Below, piece after piece: positions 53,658 to 61,327 of a stretch of DNA of 64,000 nucleotides. A model generated the notes under the pieces. The model was not told the origin of the DNA. It ran no database searches and saw nothing but the letters and a program-made list of their open reading frames with translations. The DNA is from Phycisphaeraceae bacterium. Its GTDB lineage: Bacteria > Planctomycetota > Phycisphaerae > Phycisphaerales > UBA1924. Made by a program: the position numbers and the translations under genes. Position 1 is the first letter of the stretch; each line of letters opens with the position of its first letter. The stretch spans positions 3,203,649-3,267,648 of the forward strand of contig CP075368.1 in NCBI GenBank assembly GCA_019454185.1. The letters run 5' to 3'.

Positions 53658-54046
53658 AGGACATCATCGTCTCCCTCATGCTCTGGGCCGGCGCGGCGTT
53701 CACACTCCTCGGTGCGCTCGGCACCCTCCGCATGCCCGACCTCTACACACGCCTCCAGGCCTCGACAAAGGCGGGAACGCTCGGCGTGACCTGCATCATG
53801 GTCGCCGCGGCGATCCACTTCATGGAACTCGCCGTCGCCGTTCGCGCACTCCTCGTCGTCGCATTCCTCTTCCTCACCGCGCCCGTCGCCGCCCACATCA
53901 TCGCCCGTGCGGCACACTACATCCGCGTCCCGCTCTGGGACAGAAACGTCATCGACGAACTCGGCGACACACGCCGCAAACCACTCGCGCCGAGCTCACC
54001 GCCCGAGCCCGGAGTGCCCGGGCACGGACCGGGATCAACCCGCTGA
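53654..54046 (+). CDS. mrpG: Na+/H+ antiporter subunit G
   Basis: The product has 130 residues and three helices. LGALGTLRMPDLYTRLQASTKAGTLG contains the family G-x-LR-PD-x-Y-R-x-H/Q-A-x-K motif. TAPVAAHIIARAA is also typical. A Pro/Arg tail closes the protein. It completes the mrpABCDEFG set, all on one strand with overlaps, so one message is expected. Confidence 0.92.
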   Translation: MKDIIVSLMLWAGAAFTLLGALGTLRMPDLYTRLQASTKAGTLGVTCIMVAAAIHFMELAVAVRALLVVAFLFLTAPVAAHIIARAAHYIRVPLWDRNVIDELGDTRRKPLAPSSPPEPGVPGHGPGSTR

Positions 54047-54066
54047 TAAACCCGTAAGCACGCGAC

Positions 54067-54504
54067 TCAGCGACGGAAACTCCGTCGCCGACGCGGACCC
54101 GTGCGTGCCGTCGCGGCCCACAGCGTCGCGAGTGGATTCGAGACCATCCACGCCTTTCGTGCCCGGTCCGCACCGAGCATCTGCTCGGCGAGCGTCGGCA
54201 CGCGATGCCGCCGATGCCGTAGCCACGCCAGCATGCCGAAGACTCGCATCACCTCGTCGAGCTCCTCACCCGGCGAGGCGGTCTGCGTCGGCGATGCAAG
54301 CAACAGCAATACCGGTGCACCAGTCCTGGTCACGCTCCCATCTTCGTTCAAGCGCGCACCATTGGCACGCAGCCACATCGGGTCGAACCACTCATCGCCC
54401 GTGCGAATTACGGTCTCGTGATCCTCACCCGGAGAGAACTCCGGCGACCCATCGTCCCGTGACTCGGCGCCGGAGTCCCCGAAGTTGTCGCTGTCCCTTT
54501 CCAT
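54067..54504 (-). CDS. Hypothetical protein downstream of clpB
   Basis: The product has 145 residues. An acidic N-terminus (ERDSDNFGDSG, EDHE) is followed by a helix-rich middle (LDEVMRVFGMLAWLRHRRHR) and an Arg-rich C-terminus. No recognised domain. ATG at 54504 is a guess; the frame stays open to 54630. It lies on the clpB strand, 218 bases after clpB, and its 3' end carries an 8-bp hairpin (54070-54088) facing mrpG. Moderately likely to be real. Confidence 0.5.
   Translation of the reverse strand: MERDSDNFGDSGAESRDDGSPEFSPGEDHETVIRTGDEWFDPMWLRANGARLNEDGSVTRTGAPVLLLLASPTQTASPGEELDEVMRVFGMLAWLRHRRHRVPTLAEQMLGADRARKAWMVSNPLATLWAATARTGPRRRRSFRR
54070..54088. terminator. Hairpin between convergent mrpG and the hypothetical gene
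   Basis: GCGACGGA (54070-54077) pairs perfectly with TCCGTCGC (54081-54088) across a 3-base loop, 24 bases after the mrpG stop. There is no T run on either strand, so it may only slow or protect the transcript end. Confidence 0.35.
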
Positions 54505-54650
54505 GCTCTCTTTGATGCCTCCGAGACCTCCGGAGGTACGCGCCTCACCCTCTTCTTCGGACCCAGCCCCTTCGCGTTGCAACACGAACGCGCGTTCGTC
54601 GTGCACTTGGCGGCATGCCAGCCCGCGCACTTCAGTCTCGATTCATATCC

Positions 54651-54721
54651 CTGTCATGCCTTTCTCTGCGTCCTCTCTGTCTCTGTGGTGAGTCAGTTCT
54701 TCGTGCCTTGGTGCCTTCTCC
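54651..54721. repeat. Possible dispersed intergenic repeat of the ACCACAGAGACA type
   Basis: On the minus strand, right after the clpB stop, the sequence reads GGAGAAGGCACCAAGGCACG, then CTCACCACAGAGACAGAGAG and GACGCAGAGAAAGG. From memory, near-identical intergenic tracts occur in many unrelated bacterial genomes (planctomycetes, acidobacteria and others). It has no coding sense. The identification is by recall, not by search. Confidence 0.5.
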
Positions 54722-54722
54722 A

Positions 54723-57482
54723 TCACTTCTTCTCGAACACGAACGTTCCGCCACGATAATCGCAGAAGATGGAATCGCCCGGCCCGAACTCGCCGTTCAG
54801 GATGCGCGTCGCCAGCGTGTTCTCGATCCGCTGCTGGATGGTCCGCTTCAGCGGGCGTGCGCCGAACGCGGGGTCCCACCCCTCGGCGCCCAGGTGCTGC
54901 TTGGCCTCCATGGTGAGCTCCAGCGACATGTCGCGCTCGGCGAGCCGCTTGTGCAGACGCTCGAGCTGGATGTCCACGATCGCCGCGACCTGATCGCGCT
55001 TCAACTGATGGAAGACAACCACCTCGTCGATGCGATTCAAGAGCTCGGGCCTCATCAGCCCGCCCGACATCGTCGTCGCCGCCTTGCTCATCACCTCCGT
55101 CACCCTCGGCGGCAACCCCGCGGCTTTCGCGAACTCCTCTGCCGCCATCCCCGCCGGACCACGCTTGAGCATCTCTCGGATCGCGGCCTCGATCTCCCAG
55201 TCCTCCGCGCCCGTGGATGCGAGTTCCTGGATCTGCGCCGAGCCGTAGTTGCTCGTCATCACCACGATCGTGTTCTTGAAGTCAACAGTCCGCCCCTGTC
55301 CGTCGGTGAGGCGTCCATCCTCCAGAACCTGCAGCAACACATTGAAGACATCCGGATGGGCTTTCTCGATCTCGTCGAGCAGCACCACGCAGTACGGCCG
55401 CCGGCGAACCGCCTCCGTCAACGCGCCGCCCTCGTCGTACCCGACATAGCCGGGGGGCGCGCCGATGAGGCGCGACACCGAGTGCTTCTCCATGTACTCG
55501 GACATATCAACGCGGACCATCGCCTCCTCGGTGTCGAAGAGGAACGACGCGAGCGCCTTGCACGTCTCGGTCTTCCCGACCCCCGTCGGCCCGAGGAACA
55601 GGAACGAACCGATCGGTCGGTTCGGATCGCCAAGCCCCGCCCGCGAGCGACGCACCGCGTTCGACACGGCCTTCAGCGCCTCATCCTGCCCGACGACGCG
55701 TTGCGCCAGATGCTCCTCCATCTTCGCGAGCTTCTCGCGCTCGCTCTCGATCAGCTTGCTCACCGGGATGCCGGTCCACTTCGCGACAACCTCCGCGATC
55801 TGCTCGGCATCCACCTCTTCGGTCACAAGCGCCGTGCCCCCCGCGCGCCGTGCGGCGTGCGCCTCCTCCGTCTGAGCGATCCGCTTCTCAAGGTCGGGGA
55901 TCTCGCCATAGCGGATGCGTGCCGCACGCTCCAACTCGCCCCGACGCTGCGCCTGCTCCAGCTCCGTCTGCTTCTGCTCGATCGTCGAGCGGATGGTCTT
56001 GACGGCGTCGAGATCCTTCTTCTCCTCTTCCCATCGCGCCGTCAGAGCACGGTTCTTCTCCTGAAGCTCCGCCAACTCACGCTCGATGCGCTCAAGCTCT
56101 CTGTTTGGTGTGCCTTTGGTGGCACCGCTCTCCAGAGCGGTGTCCTTGCCTCGCTTTCCAATGCTCTGGAAACCAGTGCCACCCTCAAGCTTCAGCGCCT
56201 CGCGCTCGAGCTCCAACTGCATGATCCGACGCCGCAGCTCGTCGAGTTCCGTCGGCATCGAGTCGTTCTCGATGCGGAGGCGGCTCGCCGCCTCATCGAT
56301 CAGGTCGATCGCCTTGTCGGGCAGAAACCGATCCGCGATGTACCGGTGGCTGAGCTGAGCCGCCGCGAGGATCGCCCCGTCCTGGATCTTCACGCCGTGG
56401 TGCGTCTCGTACCGCGACTTCAATCCTCTCAGGATCGCGACCGTCTCCTCCACACTCGGCTGATCAACAAAGATCGGCTGGAAGCGCCGCTCAAACGCCG
56501 GATCCTTCTCGACGTGCTTGCGATACTCATCCAGCGTGGTCGCGCCGATGCACCGCAACTCACCCCGCGCGAGCGCGGGCTTCAGCAGATTCCCGGCGCT
56601 CACCGCGCCCTCCGCGGCACCCGCGCCGATGATGGTGTGAAGCTCATCGATAAAGAGGATCACCTGCCCACCCGAGGCCTGCACCTCGCGCAGCACACCC
56701 TTCAGCCGCTCCTCAAACTCGCCGCGAAACTTCGCGCCCGCCAGCAACTGCCCGACATCCAGCGCCATGATCCGCTTGTCGCGCATGCCCTCCGGGCAAT
56801 CGCCATTGACAATCCGCAGCGCCAACCCCTCAGCGATCGCGGTCTTGCCGACGCCCGGTTCGCCGATCAGCACGGGGTTGTTCTTGGTCCGCCGACTGAG
56901 TACCTGCATCGTCCGACGGATCTCTTCATCGCGCCCGATGACAGGGTCCAGCTTCCCCTGCTGCGCCTTCTCCGTCAGGTCGATCGCGTACTTCTTCAGC
57001 GCCTCGAAAGAGCCCTCGGCCCCGGGATCGTTCACGTTCTGCACTCCCGATTGTTCACGGATCTGCCTGATCGCCTGCTCGATCGACGCCGGCTTCACGC
57101 CGACAACGCCGAGCAACTCCTTCGCCGGACCGCCCACCGTCGCCAGTGCGATCAGGAGGTGCTCGACAGACACATACGCATCGCCGAACTTCTTGCTCTC
57201 CTGCTCCGACCTCGCGAGGATCTCCATGATCGCTCGCCCCGCGGCTCCCGCATTGCTCGAGACCGTCGGTTGCCGAGAGAGCTCCGCCTCAACCACCTGA
57301 GCCACACGGTCGGCCCGCACGCCCGCCTTCTCAAGGATGGACCGCGCCGGCCCGGCCTTGTCCTCGACCAGGGCCGCAAGCACGTGAAGCCCGTTTACCT
57401 CAGCGTGAGAACGACCCATCGCGCCGGATTGTGCGTCCGCGAGGGCCTGCTGGGCGGCGGTTGTCAGACGGTCGGTGCGCAT
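54723..57482 (-). CDS. clpB: ATP-dependent disaggregase ClpB with an in-frame palindromic insertion
   Basis: The 919-residue AAA+ hexamer solubilises aggregated proteins with DnaK. An N-terminal Clp_N repeat domain (1-145) is followed by AAA-1 with GEPGVGKT and the Walker B helix FIDELHT. Next come the coiled-coil middle domain (about 405-550) and AAA-2 with [21 protein letters not shown] and LLDEIEKAH, then the C-terminal small domain. In the middle domain, residues about 434-455 ([20 protein letters not shown]) are encoded by a 66-bp palindromic element and interrupt the helix between EREALKLE and [13 protein letters not shown]. It is some 60 residues longer than E. coli ClpB. The ATG at 57482 has a GGAGG site. 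A further palindrome lies in its leader. Confidence 0.95.
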   Translation of the reverse strand: MRTDRLTTAAQQALADAQSGAMGRSHAEVNGLHVLAALVEDKAGPARSILEKAGVRADRVAQVVEAELSRQPTVSSNAGAAGRAIMEILARSEQESKKFGDAYVSVEHLLIALATVGGPAKELLGVVGVKPASIEQAIRQIREQSGVQNVNDPGAEGSFEALKKYAIDLTEKAQQGKLDPVIGRDEEIRRTMQVLSRRTKNNPVLIGEPGVGKTAIAEGLALRIVNGDCPEGMRDKRIMALDVGQLLAGAKFRGEFEERLKGVLREVQASGGQVILFIDELHTIIGAGAAEGAVSAGNLLKPALARGELRCIGATTLDEYRKHVEKDPAFERRFQPIFVDQPSVEETVAILRGLKSRYETHHGVKIQDGAILAAAQLSHRYIADRFLPDKAIDLIDEAASRLRIENDSMPTELDELRRRIMQLELEREALKLEGGTGFQSIGKRGKDTALESGATKGTPNRELERIERELAELQEKNRALTARWEEEKKDLDAVKTIRSTIEQKQTELEQAQRRGELERAARIRYGEIPDLEKRIAQTEEAHAARRAGGTALVTEEVDAEQIAEVVAKWTGIPVSKLIESEREKLAKMEEHLAQRVVGQDEALKAVSNAVRRSRAGLGDPNRPIGSFLFLGPTGVGKTETCKALASFLFDTEEAMVRVDMSEYMEKHSVSRLIGAPPGYVGYDEGGALTEAVRRRPYCVVLLDEIEKAHPDVFNVLLQVLEDGRLTDGQGRTVDFKNTIVVMTSNYGSAQIQELASTGAEDWEIEAAIREMLKRGPAGMAAEEFAKAAGLPPRVTEVMSKAATTMSGGLMRPELLNRIDEVVVFHQLKRDQVAAIVDIQLERLHKRLAERDMSLELTMEAKQHLGAEGWDPAFGARPLKRTIQQRIENTLATRILNGEFGPGDSIFCDYRGGTFVFEKK
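56118..56183. repeat. 66-bp palindromic element inserted in frame in clpB
   Basis: The element begins with GGTGGCAC and ends with the inverted copy GTGCCACC. It contains an inner palindrome (CACCGCTCT, 2 bases, AGAGCGGTG; 56123-56142) and a second small one (TTTCCA/TGGAAA, 56155-56172). It equals 22 codons, so the clpB frame is kept. The unit at 56118-56145 differs at one base from 12683-12710. Confidence 0.85.
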
Positions 57483-57541
57483 TGGCGATATCCTCCGAAC
57501 GGGCCGTTTGGCGGTGTCGGTTTGATGTGCCGCCGGACACA

Positions 57542-57575
57542 CCACTCGCAGAGTGGCACCGCCCATGAGCGGCGC
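57542..57575. repeat. Palindromic element in the clpB leader
   Basis: CCACTC (57542-57547) and GAGTGG (57551-57556) form a hairpin followed by GCACCGC and GCGGCGC arms. The GTGGCACCGC core is shared with the elements in clpB, the M20 gene and the 12.6 kb ORF. It lies about 60 bases upstream of the clpB start. Confidence 0.6.
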
Positions 57576-57785
57576 ACCTTGCCGGGGCGAGTGGCCAACT
57601 TGGGGGTATGAGCAATTTGCGGGCCAGACTACGAAGTAATCAACTGAATCGTGGAGCGACTCACAAGCATCAGGCGTTGTTTGTTCGCAATGTGTATGCG
57701 CAGTTTCGTGCAGATAGAGAAGATGTGCTATGCCAATATGGCGGCATAGTAGAGCTTCGAGTTCCGCGCCAGCGCAAGATCGCGT

Positions 57786-57813
57786 TTGACACCCCTCTAA
57801 ATGGTGGTATGCT
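57786..57813 (+). promoter_or_regulatory. Sigma-70-type promoter of the second secreted-protein gene
   Basis: A perfect TTGACA (57786-57791), a 16-base spacer and TATGCT (57808-57813) precede the ATG at 57840 by a leader of about 20 bases with a GGAGG site. The spacer is normal here, unlike in the related promoter at 45391. Confidence 0.6.
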
Positions 57814-57839
57814 CATATCGCTGTCAATGGAGGTCCACA

Positions 57840-58880
57840 ATGAAAAGTCATTACGCAAAGTGGTGTGCTCTTATCCTGTGCTGGGTTTCCGGGCTTGGAT
57901 CCACGGCGGGTGCAACGGCCGACGCGCGGGTCTCGCACTTCCATGTCGATATTGGGGTGTGGACATTTGTTCAAATTGTTGAGGAACAAGGAGCTGTCCG
58001 TACAACGATCGCATTTCTCGCCACGCGGCATGACGGAGGAGCAGTTGGCGACAACATCATGGCCATCCTGTTTGAGCGTGACGCCTCAACCTCGCAGTGG
58101 ACCGGCGAGGCGTGGACAAACACCGATGCTGGTGATGTGGTGGTACACGTCAAGGCACGGTACGCGATCACGAGCGATTGGGACCATGCTTGGTTGATCG
58201 AGTTTGGCTCCACATCAGTTGATGCAGGAGTTGGTGAACCGTACTTCAACGGGCTGCTCGCCGCAGACCCCCTCCAAGGAGTTGTGCAGTTCCTGTCTGA
58301 CCCCACGGAGTTGTTGGAAGTGCTCGTCGAAATGGGACATCCAGCTGCGACTGCCGTGCCAGCAAGTATTGGTGGGGGAGAGGCATGTCCTAATCCTGTT
58401 GTCCCGGCAATCGCTGAGGGTGTAGACGCGGCCGAGAATGACCCGCTCGCCAATCCAGAGTTGATCGCGTATACCGCTCTCATAAACTCAGACTGCATCT
58501 CAGCTTGTGTGCCATGGACATGGACAACGGCGGGTCCAACACTCGTTGGCTGTACTTGCACGGCGTGGGCCTTGAGTACCACTGCCATACCTAACCCAAG
58601 CTTCGTGGCTGGTGGGCAATGTGCAGCGACGTGCTGGCACAAGTCCACATCTACATGTACATACACTCGGACAAGGACGAAGCGCAAGGCAAACTGTGCG
58701 ACATGCACTTGGACGCAGACTGCAACATCGATCAAGACGTTCGAGGCGACGAGCGTCACAATACATATCGATCCTTGTGCTCTTCCACCCGGGTATGTCT
58801 GTCCGACGACTCCCGACGACCCGTCTTGTCGCACTGCGCCTGCGCCAAGCGGCGGATGGGCACCTGGCGCTCCATGCTGA
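57840..58880 (+). CDS. Secreted protein of unknown function, Cys/Thr-rich C-terminus
   Basis: The product has 346 residues. The signal peptide is about 1-25 (WCALILCWVSGLGSTAGA). A beta-type domain follows (about 30-190, HFHVDIGVWTFVQIVEE, WDHAWLIEFGS). A Cys/Thr/Trp-rich region (about 215-346) has many CT and TC pairs (TLVGCTCTAW, CTYTRTRTKRKANCATCTW) and a Pro-rich end. No family is recognised. Base composition is clearly less GC-rich than in the clpB and M20 genes, as with the secreted gene at 45455. The zinc-ribbon membrane protein starts seven bases after its stop codon, repeating the layout of the 45.4 kb locus. Confidence 0.7.
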   Translation: MKSHYAKWCALILCWVSGLGSTAGATADARVSHFHVDIGVWTFVQIVEEQGAVRTTIAFLATRHDGGAVGDNIMAILFERDASTSQWTGEAWTNTDAGDVVVHVKARYAITSDWDHAWLIEFGSTSVDAGVGEPYFNGLLAADPLQGVVQFLSDPTELLEVLVEMGHPAATAVPASIGGGEACPNPVVPAIAEGVDAAENDPLANPELIAYTALINSDCISACVPWTWTTAGPTLVGCTCTAWALSTTAIPNPSFVAGGQCAATCWHKSTSTCTYTRTRTKRKANCATCTWTQTATSIKTFEATSVTIHIDPCALPPGYVCPTTPDDPSCRTAPAPSGGWAPGAPC

Positions 58881-58887
58881 CTAAAGC

Positions 58888-60051
58888 ATGGATGCGCGTA
58901 AGTTCAGACTGTGGCTGATTCTAGCGATGTGGATGACCACTGTCGTTGCAAGCGGCTGCTTGCTTTCGCTTACGAGCGCGCTCGTGGGACTCCGGGGAAC
59001 TAATCCAGAAGAACCATGGGGATACTGCACGCCAGATTTATACTATGCGCAGAACAGGGAACTTGCCTGTAATCAGGACAGATGGATGACTCTGCGAATC
59101 GGCGGCGTGATGTCTGTCTGTTCCGGATCACCCGCGAGAGCCGTTCTCGGCTTTCCGTTCCCCGCTCTCGAGGCAGAGAACTGGTCACCCCTGCAGAAAG
59201 CCACGAAGTACGCGCCGAACTCTGGAAGCAGTTCTCTCGACTCGCTTTCTACGATGAAAGTGCGGATCGTCTGGTCGAGCATGGTTGCCGATGTCATGCT
59301 CTGGGGGGCGCTTGCTTCCGGCATGATCGCTGCGGTGAAGCGCAGGAGATCGGCGGCCACGGCTCTGCTCACGCTTGCTGCGGGCGGCTGGATCGCCTTG
59401 GGTGTAACGATCCTGTGCGCGAGATTCTTGCCGGCATATCTGGGAGAATCCACAACGGTGTATGCAACCGTGGACGCCTTCCTGGCATCTGGTCCGATTG
59501 AGATCACAAACGTGGAGCGTTCAACGGGCTTCCATGCAACAGTGCAAGGTTCGTTCGGTAGAGAATCACGGTCCTACACGCACTACTTGAATGCCGATCA
59601 TGTGGACGCGTATACGCCACACGCGATCACATTCCGACAAACACGGCTTGGCTGGCCGACCAGTAGTGTCATCTTCTATCAATATCCGAAGAGCAGATGG
59701 TGGCAGTCGCATTCGCCTGACGGGCCGATGTCGGGCACGGTGGCGGATGTACTCACTGGCAAAGTTATGATGAGACCATTCGTTGTAAACATGCTGGCAT
59801 TCACCCTGTTACTCTGGACTCCTGTCTTTATCCGACGAGCCGCAAGTCGGTATGTGGTTTGGCGTCGTTCAAGCCGCCACGCTTGTGCAGAGTGTGCATA
59901 CCCGCTCGCTCGCGGGGCGGGACAGGACACATTAACTGTGTGTCCGGAATGCGGCACGCCATCGCCAACTCCGGCACGAAGCGAAGCAGTTAACCCTCCA
60001 GCGCCAACCTCACCATCATCTCCACGCCCGCCTCGATCGCCTCATCATTGA
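58888..60051 (+). CDS. Membrane protein with C-terminal zinc ribbon
   Basis: The product has 387 residues. Membrane helices lie at about 8-30, 130-150, 160-180 and 305-322, with two extra-cytosolic domains between them. The C-terminal part (about 340-360) is a zinc ribbon: CAEC, then CPEC with a following G, as in the small membrane protein at 46359. A Ser/Pro/Arg tail ends the protein. No enzyme motif. The last 62 bases overlap the end of the M20 gene on the opposite strand. Function unknown; it pairs with the secreted protein upstream. Confidence 0.65.
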   Translation: MDARKFRLWLILAMWMTTVVASGCLLSLTSALVGLRGTNPEEPWGYCTPDLYYAQNRELACNQDRWMTLRIGGVMSVCSGSPARAVLGFPFPALEAENWSPLQKATKYAPNSGSSSLDSLSTMKVRIVWSSMVADVMLWGALASGMIAAVKRRRSAATALLTLAAGGWIALGVTILCARFLPAYLGESTTVYATVDAFLASGPIEITNVERSTGFHATVQGSFGRESRSYTHYLNADHVDAYTPHAITFRQTRLGWPTSSVIFYQYPKSRWWQSHSPDGPMSGTVADVLTGKVMMRPFVVNMLAFTLLLWTPVFIRRAASRYVVWRRSSRHACAECAYPLARGAGQDTLTVCPECGTPSPTPARSEAVNPPAPTSPSSPRPPRSPHH

Positions 60052-61285
60052 AATCGAACGTCGCCTGGTGCAACTGCGGCACCCTCAGCGGGTCCGCGCC
60101 GGGCGGGCACAACCCGAGCAGATAGAAGCACGTCGGCACGTGCTGCCCGTAGTACGCAAAGTCCTCGCCACCCATCGTCGGCGACGGCGTCACGCTCACA
60201 CGCTCCGCCCCGAACGCCCCCCGCGCCATCTCAAGCACACGCGCCGCCAGAGACGCATCGTTCACCGTCGCAGGATACCCCTCCGTCCAACGCACCCGCG
60301 CAGCGCACCCATACGCCCTCGCGGTCGTCTCGATGATCTCAATCAACCTGCCGCGGCACTTCTCACGCATCTCCCTCGTCAGCGTCCGCACCGTCCCGCT
60401 GAAGATCGCCACCCGCGGGATCACGTTGTTCGCCGATCCCGCCCGCACCTGCCCCGTCGTCACCACCACCGGCTCGAACGGAGAGACGTTCCGCGACACG
60501 ATCTGCTGCAGACTCACGATCGCCTGCGCCGCCGCGAGAATCGAGTCCGCGCCCAGGTGCGGGAACGCCCCGTGCGCCTGCACGCCCTCGATCGTCGCCT
60601 CGAAATCGTCCGTCGATGCCAGCAGCGGGCCGGGCCTCGTCGAGATCGCCCCAACCGGCATCTGAGGCCACCCGTGCAGCCCGAACATCCGAGAGATCGG
60701 CTCCACCCCGGCGGGGCCGGCACCCTCAATCGCCCCATCGATCGCACCGTCGCGGCACATCTTCTCGCCCCCCGCGCCGCCCTCCTCCGCCGGCTGGAAG
60801 ACCAGCCGAACGGTCCGCGGACGATCGTGGAGCTTGCTGAGCACACGCGCCGCACCCAGCAGAATCGTCGTGTGCCCGTCGTGTCCGCACGCGTGCATCG
60901 TGCCCGGCGACTTCGATGCGTATGGCTTCCCCGTCTCCTCAAAGATCGGCAGCGCATCCATGTCAGCGCGCAGGCCGATCGCCTCGTTCTTTGTGGCACC
61001 GCTCTCCAGAGCAGCGGTGCCCGCCCGAGGAATCACACCGATCACACCCGTGCCGGTGCCCGGCTCCGGGCCGCCCACGTTGGCCTTGAACGCGATGCCG
61101 AGCTTCGACAGTTCTCGCTGGACAACCTGGCTCGTGCGGCGTTCCTCGAACCCGACCTCGGGGTGCGTGTGCAGGTCGTGGCGGATCGCCGTGAGTTCCG
61201 GCAACTCACGCCGGATCATCTGGCGGAGCGTCTCGGTGGTGAGGGATGTGGAGCCGATGCCGGAAGCCGTCGATGTTGTGCTCAT
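59990..61285 (-). CDS. M20-family amidohydrolase with palindromic insertion
   Basis: The product has 431 residues, of the N-acyl-amino acid amidohydrolase/hippurate hydrolase type. Zinc ligands lie in GLRADMDALP, MHACGHDGHT, the EEGGAGG region and GGEDFAYY; a dimerisation domain occupies about 200-310. It removes acyl groups from amino acids or related amides in the cytosol. Between VIPR and the AIGLRAD strand there are about 14 residues ([14 protein letters not shown]). About ten of them come from a palindrome (60993-61022) of the same family as the clpB insertion. ATG at 61285. Confidence 0.9.
   Translation of the reverse strand: MSTTSTASGIGSTSLTTETLRQMIRRELPELTAIRHDLHTHPEVGFEERRTSQVVQRELSKLGIAFKANVGGPEPGTGTGVIGVIPRAGTAALESGATKNEAIGLRADMDALPIFEETGKPYASKSPGTMHACGHDGHTTILLGAARVLSKLHDRPRTVRLVFQPAEEGGAGGEKMCRDGAIDGAIEGAGPAGVEPISRMFGLHGWPQMPVGAISTRPGPLLASTDDFEATIEGVQAHGAFPHLGADSILAAAQAIVSLQQIVSRNVSPFEPVVVTTGQVRAGSANNVIPRVAIFSGTVRTLTREMREKCRGRLIEIIETTARAYGCAARVRWTEGYPATVNDASLAARVLEMARGAFGAERVSVTPSPTMGGEDFAYYGQHVPTCFYLLGLCPPGADPLRVPQLHQATFDFNDEAIEAGVEMMVRLALEG
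60993..61022. repeat. 30-bp palindromic element inserted in frame in the M20 gene
   Basis: GGCACCGCT (60996-61003 and adjoining base) pairs with AGCGGTGCC (61013-61021). The minus strand gives the peptide ALESGATK, as in clpB. Two extra bases pairs (a doubled GCT codon) distinguish it from the clpB copy, and the frame is kept. Confidence 0.8.
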
Positions 61286-61327
61286 GTGACAAGGGTAGAT
61301 CCGCAGTGATCGAGAGGGAGTCCGAGA

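Larger units (their letters stand above)
57483..57839. other. Divergent intergenic region, 357 bases
   Basis: No convincing gene is seen. Left part: clpB leader with a palindromic element (CCACTC/GAGTGG, 57542-57556, running into a CACCGC...GCGG arm). Right part, from about 57600, has a much lower GC content, an inverted repeat CTATGCC/GGCATAG (57729-57750) and a promoter at 57786-57813. A frame open from 57608 runs on into the next gene in another frame and looks like a shadow. Confidence 0.6.

Noticed and set aside
54615..57611. A 998-residue open frame on the plus strand
   Set aside because: It is antisense to clpB, Arg/Leu-rich without any domain, and is kept open only by the codon bias of clpB.
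57608..57982. A 124-residue frame upstream of the second secreted protein
   Set aside because: It runs into the secreted-protein gene in another frame, has no ribosome site and starts upstream of the best promoter.
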